DNA of 10,523 nt from an uncultured Ignavibacteria bacterium (GTDB lineage: Bacteria > Bacteroidota > Ignavibacteria > Ignavibacteriales > Melioribacteraceae), in contig CALGLM010000078.1 of NCBI GenBank assembly GCA_937930275.1, positions 1-10,523 on the forward strand, in the 5' to 3' direction. The position numbers and the translations under genes were made by a program. The number at the start of each line of letters is the position of its first letter. Positions within the stretch are counted from its first letter, which is position 1. The notes below the pieces were generated by a model. The model was not told the DNA's origin and ran no database searches. It was given only the letters and a program-made list of their open reading frames with translations. Below, piece by piece: positions 1 through 6,547 of the stretch.

Positions 1-1263
1 TATCCGATGGTTAAAAGTGAGGACGGAAAAACAGATATTACAATAAGTGACGGAAGATATTACGCTGCTTTATACTCAACAGATAGAGCTTATAGAGAAA
101 GAGTATATAAAGGATTTTATCAACCTTATAAAGATTATAAAAACACTTTATTAACAAGCTTTACAGGAAACATTAAAGCTTTAATCTATAATGCTAAAGC
201 ACGTAAATATAAAAATACTTTAGAGGCATCGTTAGACGCAAATAATATTCCTGTAGAAGTTTATGATAATTTGGTAAAATCGGTCAATGAAAATTTGAAT
301 GCTTTGCATAGATGGTGCGAATTAAAGAAAAAAGTTTTAAATTTACCTGATTTCCACCCGTACGATACTTATGTTACATTATTCCCTTCAGTTAAAAAAG
401 AATATACTTACGAAGCAGGTAAAGAATTATGTATTAAAGCTTTGCAACCACTTGGTTCGGATTATATCAAAAATTTAACGTTTGCTTTTGATAATCGCTG
501 GGTTGATGTTTTTGAAACTCAAAACAAACGTAGCGGTGCATATTCTTCAGGAACAACTTTTGGTGTTCATCCTTATGTTTTATTAAATTGGAATAATGAA
601 TTAAATGACGTATTTACATTGGCGCACGAAATGGGTCATAATATGCATTCGCATTATACAGGATTAAATCAACCTTATCCGTATGCAGGTTATTCAATTT
701 TTGTCGCTGAAGTTGCATCAACCACAAATGAAGCATTATTATTAGACTATTTAATTCAAAATTCTACAACAAAAGAAGAAAAATTAGCTTTAATTGAAAA
801 ACAATTAAACAATATTACTACTACTTTCTTCCGTCAGACACGTTTTGCGGAATTTGAAAAATTTGTAAACCAACAAATGGAAGCCGGCGTAGCTTTAACA
901 CCTGACTTTTTAACCCAATCTTATAAAGATATGTATCAAAAATATTGGGGTCCTGCAATGGTAACTGATGAAGAAGAAGGTTATACATGGGCTCGTATTC
1001 CTCATTTCTATTATAACTTTTATGTATATCAGTATGCAACTTCTTTTGCTGCAAGTCAAGCAATTGTTGCTAAGATTAAAAAAGAAGGACAACCTGCAAT
1101 TGATAAATATTTAGGTTTCTTAAAAGCCGGTAATTCAAAATATCCTATTGAAGTTCTAAAAGATGCCGGTGTTGATATGACAAGTGATGCACCTATTAAA
1201 GCTGTAGTAAATAAAATGAATCAGCTAATGGACGAAATGGAAAAATTATTAAACGAAAAATAA
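1..1263 (+). CDS. pepF: Oligoendopeptidase F-type M3B zinc metallopeptidase, copy 1 (5'-truncated by the window edge)
   Basis: This is the C-terminal 420 residues of a peptidase of the M3 family, which cleaves short peptides. The reading frame is open back to base 1 (Tyr-Pro precede the first Met), and it aligns without gaps to residues 215-634 of the complete copy at 2358-4262. The Met at base 7 is therefore internal, and about 214 residues are missing at the window edge. Zinc-site residues are visible: HEMGH (residues 209-213 counted from base 1), then the downstream Glu of FVAEVAS about 28 residues after the first His, matching the M3 arrangement. The C-terminal segment IPHFYYNFYVYQYATS contains the His/Tyr cluster that lines the M3 active site. 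A hand count gives about 324 of 420 residues identical to the second copy. By analogy with that copy it was probably made with a signal peptide, but that part is not visible. A terminator follows directly. Confidence 0.93.
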   Translation, partial: YPMVKSEDGKTDITISDGRYYAALYSTDRAYRERVYKGFYQPYKDYKNTLLTSFTGNIKALIYNAKARKYKNTLEASLDANNIPVEVYDNLVKSVNENLNALHRWCELKKKVLNLPDFHPYDTYVTLFPSVKKEYTYEAGKELCIKALQPLGSDYIKNLTFAFDNRWVDVFETQNKRSGAYSSGTTFGVHPYVLLNWNNELNDVFTLAHEMGHNMHSHYTGLNQPYPYAGYSIFVAEVASTTNEALLLDYLIQNSTTKEEKLALIEKQLNNITTTFFRQTRFAEFEKFVNQQMEAGVALTPDFLTQSYKDMYQKYWGPAMVTDEEEGYTWARIPHFYYNFYVYQYATSFAASQAIVAKIKKEGQPAIDKYLGFLKAGNSKYPIEVLKDAGVDMTSDAPIKAVVNKMNQLMDEMEKLLNEK

Positions 1264-1264
1264 T
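1225..1264 (+). repeat. 40-base exact repeat, peptidase copy 1 (partner at 4224-4263)
   Basis: The last 40 bases of the two peptidase genes, ending one base past the TAA stop, are identical here and at 4224-4263. The flanking bases differ on both sides. The repeat encodes the shared C-terminus LMDEMEKLLNEK. It lies inside paralogous genes, so it reflects the duplication and not a separate element, but identity at every synonymous site contrasts with frequent synonymous differences upstream. Confidence 0.9.
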
Positions 1265-1271
1265 AGATTTT

Positions 1272-1302
1272 AAGGAGCGGTATTGTTCCGCTCCTTTTTT
1301 TT
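1272..1302 (+). terminator. Intrinsic terminator after peptidase copy 1
   Basis: A 9-bp stem (AAGGAGCGG pairing with CCGCTCCTT, loop TATTGTT) runs into eight T residues at 1295-1302. It starts 8 bases after the peptidase stop codon. Its T-run ends only 15 bases before the next start codon at 1318, so it sits between two same-strand genes. Confidence 0.9.
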
Positions 1303-1317
1303 CCAAACGAGGAGTTT

Positions 1318-2334
1318 ATGAAAATATACACTAAATCAGATTTAAATGACTATTCGCTTTCTCTTACTTATGACGATATAAGTTTAATACCGCAAGAAGT
1401 ATCTGCTTTAAGAAGTAGAACAGAAGCTGATACCTCATGCAATTTTGTAAATTTGGAGTTGGGAGTACCCGTAATTTCAAGCCCTATGGATACTGTAACA
1501 GGTATTAATATGGCTTTGGAGTTAAAGGACTTAGGCTGTTTAGGAGTTTTAAATAGATTTGATTCATCCTTAAAAGAGATTATTTCTGATGAAAAAGCAT
1601 TAAATCAAATTCAAGCCGTATCGGTTAGTTTAACTGCGCCTGACGAACTTTTAGAAAGACTTGCGGAAAAGAATGTTTTAGTATGTATTGATACCGCTAA
1701 TGCAAGTAACATACACGTATTAGAAATGTGTGAAAAACTAAAAAAGCATTACAATCTTAAAGTAATGGTCGGAAATATTGCAAGCGGTTCAACATTAAAA
1801 GATATTGTAAATGCAGGTGCCGATGCAATTAGAGTTGGGATAGGCGGAGGTAGTATGTGCACTACTTCGGTTCAAACCGGTATCGGAATAGGTCAAGTTT
1901 CATCATTATTAGATGTATATTTTACTCGAAAACTTCATAATCTTAAGATTGATATTATTGCGGACGGAGGAATAAAAAATCCCGGTGATGTTGCAAAAGC
2001 TATTTCCTTAGGTGCAGATACTGTTATGTTGGGTAGAATGCTTGCAGGAACAAAAGAAACACCCGGTGAAATTATAAAATACAACGGACAACTTTGGAAA
2101 AAGTATCGCGGCTCGGCATCTTTCGGCGTAAAAATGAAAGGAGAATTTATTGAAGGCGAAGAGACTATGGTTGCTTATAAAGGAACCGTAAGAAGCGTAA
2201 TTCATGCAATTTCTGACGGTTTAAAAAGCGCTATGAGTTATATGAATTGCGATAATTTAGAAAAGTTACGTCAAACCGAATCATTTACGGTTTTAAGTAA
2301 CAGCTCGTATTTAGAAAGATTACCTAAACACTAA
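1318..2334 (+). CDS. IMP dehydrogenase/GMP reductase-family protein without CBS domains (probable GMP reductase-like)
   Basis: This 338-residue TIM-barrel enzyme belongs to the IMPDH/GMPR family, which converts between IMP and XMP (IMPDH) or GMP and IMP (GMPR) using a nicotinamide cofactor. Visible family motifs are [10 protein letters not shown] (16-25), [12 protein letters not shown] (51-62), the active-site loop [17 protein letters not shown] with catalytic Cys181, the phosphate-binding stretch [21 protein letters not shown] (213-233), and YKG (287-289). No CBS (Bateman) pair is inserted, and the length fits GMP reductases (about 330-350 residues), not full IMPDH (about 490). Between YRG (263-265) and YKG only some 20 residues remain. 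The IMPDH Arg-Tyr flap pair is not evident and the loop is also shorter than in typical GuaC, so the reaction is uncertain. GAGGAG at 1309-1314 supports the ATG start. It sits between the two peptidase copies, 23 bases before the second. Confidence 0.85.
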   Translation: MKIYTKSDLNDYSLSLTYDDISLIPQEVSALRSRTEADTSCNFVNLELGVPVISSPMDTVTGINMALELKDLGCLGVLNRFDSSLKEIISDEKALNQIQAVSVSLTAPDELLERLAEKNVLVCIDTANASNIHVLEMCEKLKKHYNLKVMVGNIASGSTLKDIVNAGADAIRVGIGGGSMCTTSVQTGIGIGQVSSLLDVYFTRKLHNLKIDIIADGGIKNPGDVAKAISLGADTVMLGRMLAGTKETPGEIIKYNGQLWKKYRGSASFGVKMKGEFIEGEETMVAYKGTVRSVIHAISDGLKSAMSYMNCDNLEKLRQTESFTVLSNSSYLERLPKH

Positions 2335-2357
2335 AAATTTTTATTTATGGTATAATT

Positions 2358-4262
2358 ATGAATTTAAGAAAAAATTTAATCAACAGTTTTAAGGTTTTAA
2401 TGTTATCATCAATGGTTTTAGCTTCATCGCAAAACTTATTTGCTCAAGATACAAGCGGCAAGTTGCCAAAACATGACCAAATTGAAGAGCAATACACATG
2501 GAATTTAAAAGATATTTATAAAAGTGAAGACCTTTGGGAAAAAGATTTTGCAAATGTTGAAAAGACATTGCCGGAATATCAAAAATTTGTAGGTAAAGTA
2601 GGCAAAAGTGCAAAAGACTTATATGAACTGCTAAAATTCGACGAAAAAATTTCCATAACTATGGATAAACTATCATTATATGCCGGTTTAGCAAGAGATT
2701 TGGACTTAGGAAATTCAAAATACTTGGCTTTAGCAGATAGAGTGAGTGCTTTATCAAGCAAGGTTGCTTCTGCAGGTTCGTTTATTAGACCGGAATTAGT
2801 TGCTATTCCAAAAACAACGCTCGAAAAATATTTCAGCGAAATGAAAGAATTACAAATTTATAAACAGATGTTTGATAATTTGTATAGAACTCAAAGCCAC
2901 ACTTTATCGCCCGAATTAGAAAATGTATTAGCTCTTGCCTCTCCGTTAATGGAAAGCCCTGCAAATACTTTTAGCTTATTTACAGGTGCTGATATACAAT
3001 ATCCTACTATTATAGGTGAAAATAACAAAGGTGAAGTAAAATTATCAGCAGGCAGATATACAGCCGGTTTATATTCTACGGATAGAGCTTATAGAGAACG
3101 AGTTTATAGAGGTTTTTACAAACCTTATATGGAATATGAGAACACATTATTAAGCAGTTTTACCGGAAATATTAAAGCTTTGATGTTTAACGCAAAAGCT
3201 CGTAAGTATAAAAGCTCACGCGAAGCTTCATTAGATCCTAATAACGTTCCTCTTTCGGTTTACGATAACTTAGTTAATACAGTAAATGCAAATTTAAAAG
3301 TTTTACATCGTTGGTGTGATTTAAAGAAAAAGATATTAAAATTGGATGATTTTCATGCATATGATACTTACGTTACATTATTCCCTTCAGTTAAAAAAAC
3401 TTACCCTTATTCTGCAGGAAAAGAATTAGTTATTAAATCTTTACAACCGTTAGGAGCTGAATATCAAAAAGCCCTTAATTTGGCTTTCGATAGTCGTTGG
3501 ATTGATGTTTACGAAACCGAAAATAAGAGAAGCGGAGCATACTCTTCGGATGACGCTTACGGGGTTCACCCATATGTATTATTAAACTATAATGACGAAT
3601 TAAGTGACGTATTTACATTAGCTCACGAAATGGGTCATAATATGCACTCATATTTTACTGTTACAACACAACCTTTCCCATACGCTAATTATTCCATATT
3701 TGTTGCTGAGGTTGCTTCAACGGCAAACGAAGCATTTTTATTAGATTATTTAATTCAAAATGCTTCTACAAAAGAAGAAAAACTTGCTCTAATTGAAAAG
3801 GAATTAAATAAAATTACAACTACATTTTTCCGTCAAACTCGATTTGCGGAATTTGAGCAGTTTGTTAGCGAACAAATGGAAGCAGGTGTTGCCTTAACAC
3901 CGGAATTTTTAACTAAATCATATATGGATATGTACCAAAAGTATTGGGGTCCATCTATGATAACAGATAAAGAAGAAGGTTATACTTGGGCACGTATTCC
4001 TCATTTTTATTATAATTTTTATGTATATCAATATGCAACTTCTTATGCCGCAAGTCAGGCAATTTTTGAAAAAATTAAAAAAGAAGGTCAACCTGCAATT
4101 GATAAGTTCTTAACATTCTTAAAATCCGGTAGCTCAAAATACCCTATTGAAGTTTTAAAAGACGCTGGTGTGGATATGAATAGTCCTGAACCTATTATTG
4201 CCGTTGTTGATAGGATGAACCAACTAATGGACGAAATGGAAAAATTATTAAACGAAAAATAA
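2358..4262 (+). CDS. pepF: Secreted oligoendopeptidase F-type M3B zinc metallopeptidase, copy 2 (complete)
   Basis: This is a full-length (634 residues) M3B peptidase that hydrolyses oligopeptides. Residues 1-30 form a signal peptide: a basic start (MNLRKN), a hydrophobic core (VLMLSSMVLASS), and a likely signal peptidase I site near LFAQ. The product should therefore reach the periplasm, unlike the cytosolic PepF of Firmicutes. Residues about 40-215 are the helical N-terminal domain and about 215-630 the catalytic domain. Zinc ligands are H423 and H427 of HEMGH with catalytic E424, and E451 is the likely third ligand, 28 residues after H423 as in the M3 family. The His/Tyr-rich segment near residues 554-570 is the conserved substrate-binding region. 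The gene begins 23 bases after the IMPDH-like gene with no terminator between, so the two are probably cotranscribed. No clear Shine-Dalgarno sequence precedes the ATG. Copy 1 is about 77% identical by hand count over the shared 420 residues. Confidence 0.95.
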   Translation: MNLRKNLINSFKVLMLSSMVLASSQNLFAQDTSGKLPKHDQIEEQYTWNLKDIYKSEDLWEKDFANVEKTLPEYQKFVGKVGKSAKDLYELLKFDEKISITMDKLSLYAGLARDLDLGNSKYLALADRVSALSSKVASAGSFIRPELVAIPKTTLEKYFSEMKELQIYKQMFDNLYRTQSHTLSPELENVLALASPLMESPANTFSLFTGADIQYPTIIGENNKGEVKLSAGRYTAGLYSTDRAYRERVYRGFYKPYMEYENTLLSSFTGNIKALMFNAKARKYKSSREASLDPNNVPLSVYDNLVNTVNANLKVLHRWCDLKKKILKLDDFHAYDTYVTLFPSVKKTYPYSAGKELVIKSLQPLGAEYQKALNLAFDSRWIDVYETENKRSGAYSSDDAYGVHPYVLLNYNDELSDVFTLAHEMGHNMHSYFTVTTQPFPYANYSIFVAEVASTANEAFLLDYLIQNASTKEEKLALIEKELNKITTTFFRQTRFAEFEQFVSEQMEAGVALTPEFLTKSYMDMYQKYWGPSMITDKEEGYTWARIPHFYYNFYVYQYATSYAASQAIFEKIKKEGQPAIDKFLTFLKSGSSKYPIEVLKDAGVDMNSPEPIIAVVDRMNQLMDEMEKLLNEK

Positions 4263-4263
4263 T
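4224..4263 (+). repeat. 40-base exact repeat, peptidase copy 2 (partner at 1225-1264)
   Basis: This is the second member of the exact 40-base match described at 1225-1264. It covers the end of the complete peptidase gene and its stop codon. Sequence beyond the stop differs: the following terminators have unrelated stems. Confidence 0.9.
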
Positions 4264-4285
4264 TTTCTATTAAATGTATTTTCGC

Positions 4286-4317
4286 AAGACGCTTCTGTAA
4301 TAGAAGCGTCTTTTTTT
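4286..4317 (+). terminator. Intrinsic terminator after peptidase copy 2
   Basis: An 11-bp perfect stem (AAGACGCTTCT pairing with AGAAGCGTCTT, loop GTAAT) is followed by seven T residues (4311-4317). It lies 24 bases after the stop codon and closes the peptidase/IMPDH-like unit. Confidence 0.92.
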
Positions 4318-4566
4318 AATTCAAATAATCATGTTATTTTTAATAAAAAGTAAAAAAAAAAGATAATAATGATTCCCATATTATGAAAAATCTCATCATT
4401 TTTTCACTTATAACTACTTATAATATATAGCCTTAGCAATATTAATGTTTATTATTTTTTGACAAATAATACAATGAATTTAAAATATTGTATTTTGTGT
4501 AAAAAATACTTAAATATACAAGCTAAAATTTAATTTTTAGGAATTTACAACTAATTAGGAAAAGAG
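4318..4566. other. AT-rich intergenic region, probable promoter region of the carboxyltransferase operon
   Basis: About 250 very AT-rich bases lie between the terminator and the carboxyltransferase start, with no convincing gene. A TTGACA hexamer is at 4459-4464 and a TATTTTG box, one base short of the Bacteroidota -7 consensus TAnnTTTG, at 4491-4497. Their spacing does not fit one promoter, so neither is assigned. A 15-codon reading frame at 4383-4430 (starting MKNLIIFSLIT) resembles the start of a signal peptide but ends at once. AGGAAAAGAG just before 4567 is the likely ribosome binding site of the next gene. Confidence 0.5.
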
Positions 4567-6111
4567 ATGTCAATTTGGGATAAGATTTCTCAGTTTTTTA
4601 AGAGAAAAGAAAAAGTAATTCCGGCTGAGGGGAACAAAGCTGTTGAAAAACAAAAAGCTATGGGCAAGATGTATGCACGCGATAGAATTGAATATTTATT
4701 AGATGACGGTTCGTTTCAAGAAGTCGATTTATTTGTAGAACATACAAATAAAGATTTTGGATTAGACAAAAAAGATTTACCGGCTGACGGAGTAATTACG
4801 GGAACAGGCACAATATTCGGACATCCTGTTGCAATTTTTGCACAAGATTTTACTGTTGCCGGTGGTTCATTAGGATTGATGCATGCGCGCAAAATAACAA
4901 AAATTATGGATTTAGCCATGAAAAACGGTATTCCGTTAATCGGCATTAATGATAGCGGTGGTGCACGTATTCAAGAAGGTGTAAATGCGTTAGCAGGATA
5001 TGGAGAAATTTTTTACCGCAACACTTTGGCAAGCGGAGTAATTCCGCAAATTTCGGTTATTTTAGGACCTTGCGCCGGCGGAGCGGTTTACTCACCTGCT
5101 TTAACAGATTTTGTTTTTGTTGTTGATAAAATATCAAAAATGTTTATTACTGGACCTGAAGTAATAAAAACAGTACTCGGCGAAGAAATTAGTATGGAAG
5201 ATTTAGGCGGAGCAAAAGTACAAACAGAAATTACCGGTAATGCACATTTCTTCGCGAAATCCGAAATTGAATGTTTTGATCAAATCAAAAAACTTGTAAC
5301 ATATATTCCCTGGAATAACAGGAAAAAAGCTGATGCCTTAGCTCCTAAAAATCCTAAAATTCCATTTGATATTGAAAGAATTTTTTCAACAGATTCGACA
5401 AAACCTTATGATATAAGAAATGTAATAAAAGCATTAGCCGATGATAGTGACTTTTTTGAAATTCAAGAAAGCTGGGCTGCAAATATTGTTATTGGTTTTG
5501 CACGCATTAACGGAAATACTGTAGGCATAGTAGGCAACCAACCGCTTGTATTAGCCGGCGTATTAGATGTTGATAGCAGTGATAAGGCTGCACGATTTAT
5601 TCGTTATTGCGATTCTTTTAATATTCCTTTAGTAACTTTAGTTGATTTACCCGGTTACTTGCCAGGTATTGACCAAGAGCATAACGGAGTTATTCGTCAC
5701 GGTGCTAAATTATTATATTCTTATAGCGAAGCAAGCGTGCCCAAAATTACCGTAATTTTACGCAAGGCTTACGGTGGCGGTTATATTGCTATGTGTTCGC
5801 GTCACTTAGCTGCAGATTTTGTTTATGCATGGCCTACTGCAGAAATTGCAGTTATGGGACCTGAAGGCGCAGCAAATATTATTTTCAAAAGCGAAATTCA
5901 AAATTCACCCGATCCGGAATTGACACGTAAAGAAAAAGTGAAAGAATATACCGAAAAATTTGCAAATCCATATGTTGCGGCTCGAAACGGACACATTGAT
6001 GCAGTTATTAATCCTGAAGATACAAGAAGATATTTAATTCATTCGTTAAACCTTCTCGAAAATAAAAGAGACGAACGTCCGTTCAAAAAACACGGCGTTC
6101 CTCCGTTCTAA
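4567..6111 (+). CDS. Biotin-dependent acyl-CoA carboxyltransferase (methylmalonyl-CoA decarboxylase alpha / propionyl-CoA carboxylase beta type)
   Basis: This is the carboxyltransferase subunit that moves CO2 between an acyl-CoA and carboxybiotin. The length, 514 residues, is normal for the family. Two crotonase-fold halves are visible. The N-terminal half has NDSGGARIQEG (128-138) and GPCAGGAVYSPALTDF (167-182). The C-terminal half has DLPGYLPG (360-367), IRHGAKLLYSYSEA (376-389) and KAYGGGYIAMCSR (400-412). In propionyl-CoA carboxylase beta subunits the last motif usually reads AYDVM, with an Asp that influences acyl specificity. Here it is YIAM, closer to the YLAMCS form I recall from Veillonella MmdA, so sodium-pumping methylmalonyl-CoA decarboxylase alpha is slightly favoured. 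The membrane beta subunit and gamma/delta subunits that would prove this are absent from the window, as is a biotin carboxylase. The start is supported by the preceding AGGAAAAGAG. It forms an operon with the biotin carrier 11 bases downstream. Confidence 0.92.
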   Translation: MSIWDKISQFFKRKEKVIPAEGNKAVEKQKAMGKMYARDRIEYLLDDGSFQEVDLFVEHTNKDFGLDKKDLPADGVITGTGTIFGHPVAIFAQDFTVAGGSLGLMHARKITKIMDLAMKNGIPLIGINDSGGARIQEGVNALAGYGEIFYRNTLASGVIPQISVILGPCAGGAVYSPALTDFVFVVDKISKMFITGPEVIKTVLGEEISMEDLGGAKVQTEITGNAHFFAKSEIECFDQIKKLVTYIPWNNRKKADALAPKNPKIPFDIERIFSTDSTKPYDIRNVIKALADDSDFFEIQESWAANIVIGFARINGNTVGIVGNQPLVLAGVLDVDSSDKAARFIRYCDSFNIPLVTLVDLPGYLPGIDQEHNGVIRHGAKLLYSYSEASVPKITVILRKAYGGGYIAMCSRHLAADFVYAWPTAEIAVMGPEGAANIIFKSEIQNSPDPELTRKEKVKEYTEKFANPYVAARNGHIDAVINPEDTRRYLIHSLNLLENKRDERPFKKHGVPPF

Positions 6112-6122
6112 GGAGAATTACT

Positions 6123-6422
6123 ATGGAAAACTTAAATATTGATATGACAAACTACGAAACCAACTTAACAACTAAGTTTAAAAACCGTAAAATATATAAA
6201 CCTGCTGATCCAAAAGCAGTTGTTACAAATATACCGGGAACTATAAACGAAGTATTTGTTAAATCGGGACAAAAAGTAAAAAAAGGAGACAGCCTTTTAA
6301 TATTGGAAGCAATGAAAATGAAAAATCATATTGTTGCCCCAATGGACGGTGTTATTAGATGTTTGAATGTATCTTTAAACGACATGGTACCTAAAGGTAC
6401 AATTTTGTTAAGATTTGAATAG
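6123..6422 (+). CDS. Biotin carrier (biotinyl-domain) protein of the acyl-CoA carboxylase/decarboxylase
   Basis: This 99-residue protein carries the mobile biotin group for the carboxyltransferase encoded just upstream. Residues about 31-99 form a biotinyl/lipoyl domain. The signature EAMKMK (62-67) marks Lys65 as the biotinylated residue, and PGTINEVFVKSGQKVKKGD (38-56) and APMDGVI (72-78) are the flanking conserved hairpins. Residues 1-30 are a polar extension (YETNLTTKFKNRKIYKP) of a kind I associate with Bacteroidota carriers encoded beside such carboxyltransferases. It lacks the long Pro/Ala-rich linker of gamma subunits from Veillonella-type decarboxylases. The start is set by GGAG at 6112-6115, directly after the upstream stop, so translation is closely coupled. 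A terminator follows 21 bases downstream, so no further subunit is in this transcript. Confidence 0.93.
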   Translation: MENLNIDMTNYETNLTTKFKNRKIYKPADPKAVVTNIPGTINEVFVKSGQKVKKGDSLLILEAMKMKNHIVAPMDGVIRCLNVSLNDMVPKGTILLRFE

Positions 6423-6443
6423 AGTTATTAGATAGCTAAATAT

Positions 6444-6475
6444 AAAAAGACGCCTTTTGGGGCGTCTTTTTTTTT
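6444..6475 (+). terminator. Intrinsic terminator of the carboxyltransferase-biotin carrier operon (possibly bidirectional)
   Basis: An 11-bp stem (AAAAAGACGCC pairing with GGCGTCTTTTT, loop TTTTGG) ends in nine T residues (6467-6475). The five A residues at 6444-6448 give a shorter U-run when read from the minus strand, so it could also back up termination of the convergent gene that ends at 6548. Confidence 0.92.
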
Positions 6476-6505
6476 GCATAAATTCATTAATTTTTAAAAC
6501 ATATA

Positions 6506-6532
6506 GTAGGAATACACTTAAGATATTCCTAC
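6506..6532 (-). terminator. Hairpin downstream of the NagB-PIG-L gene, possible weak terminator
   Basis: A 9-bp perfect inverted repeat (GTAGGAATA / TATTCCTAC, loop of 9) lies 15 bases past the minus-strand stop codon. Read on that strand it is followed by TATATGTTTTAAAAA and not a clean U-run, so it is either a weak terminator or a 3'-end stabilising hairpin. Confidence 0.45.
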
Positions 6533-6547
6533 ACTAAATTTTGGAAT

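Noticed and set aside
821..1092. Minus-strand open frames inside the first peptidase gene (also 2008-2205, 2389-2613, 2579-2761, 4716-4946) and a plus-strand frame at 9315-9506
   Set aside because: They overlap well-supported conserved genes in other frames, show no family motifs or start signals, and are expected shadows of AT-rich coding sequence.
4383..4430. A 15-codon frame beginning MKNLIIFSLIT in the intergenic region
   Set aside because: It looks like the start of a signal peptide but stops after 15 codons, has no clear ribosome binding site and no matching downstream frame. It could be a gene remnant, but nothing supports this.
4459..4497. TTGACA plus TATTTTG as a complete promoter for the carboxyltransferase operon
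   Set aside because: The spacing of about 26 bases fits neither the sigma-70 nor the Bacteroidota promoter geometry, and the second box lacks one base of the consensus.
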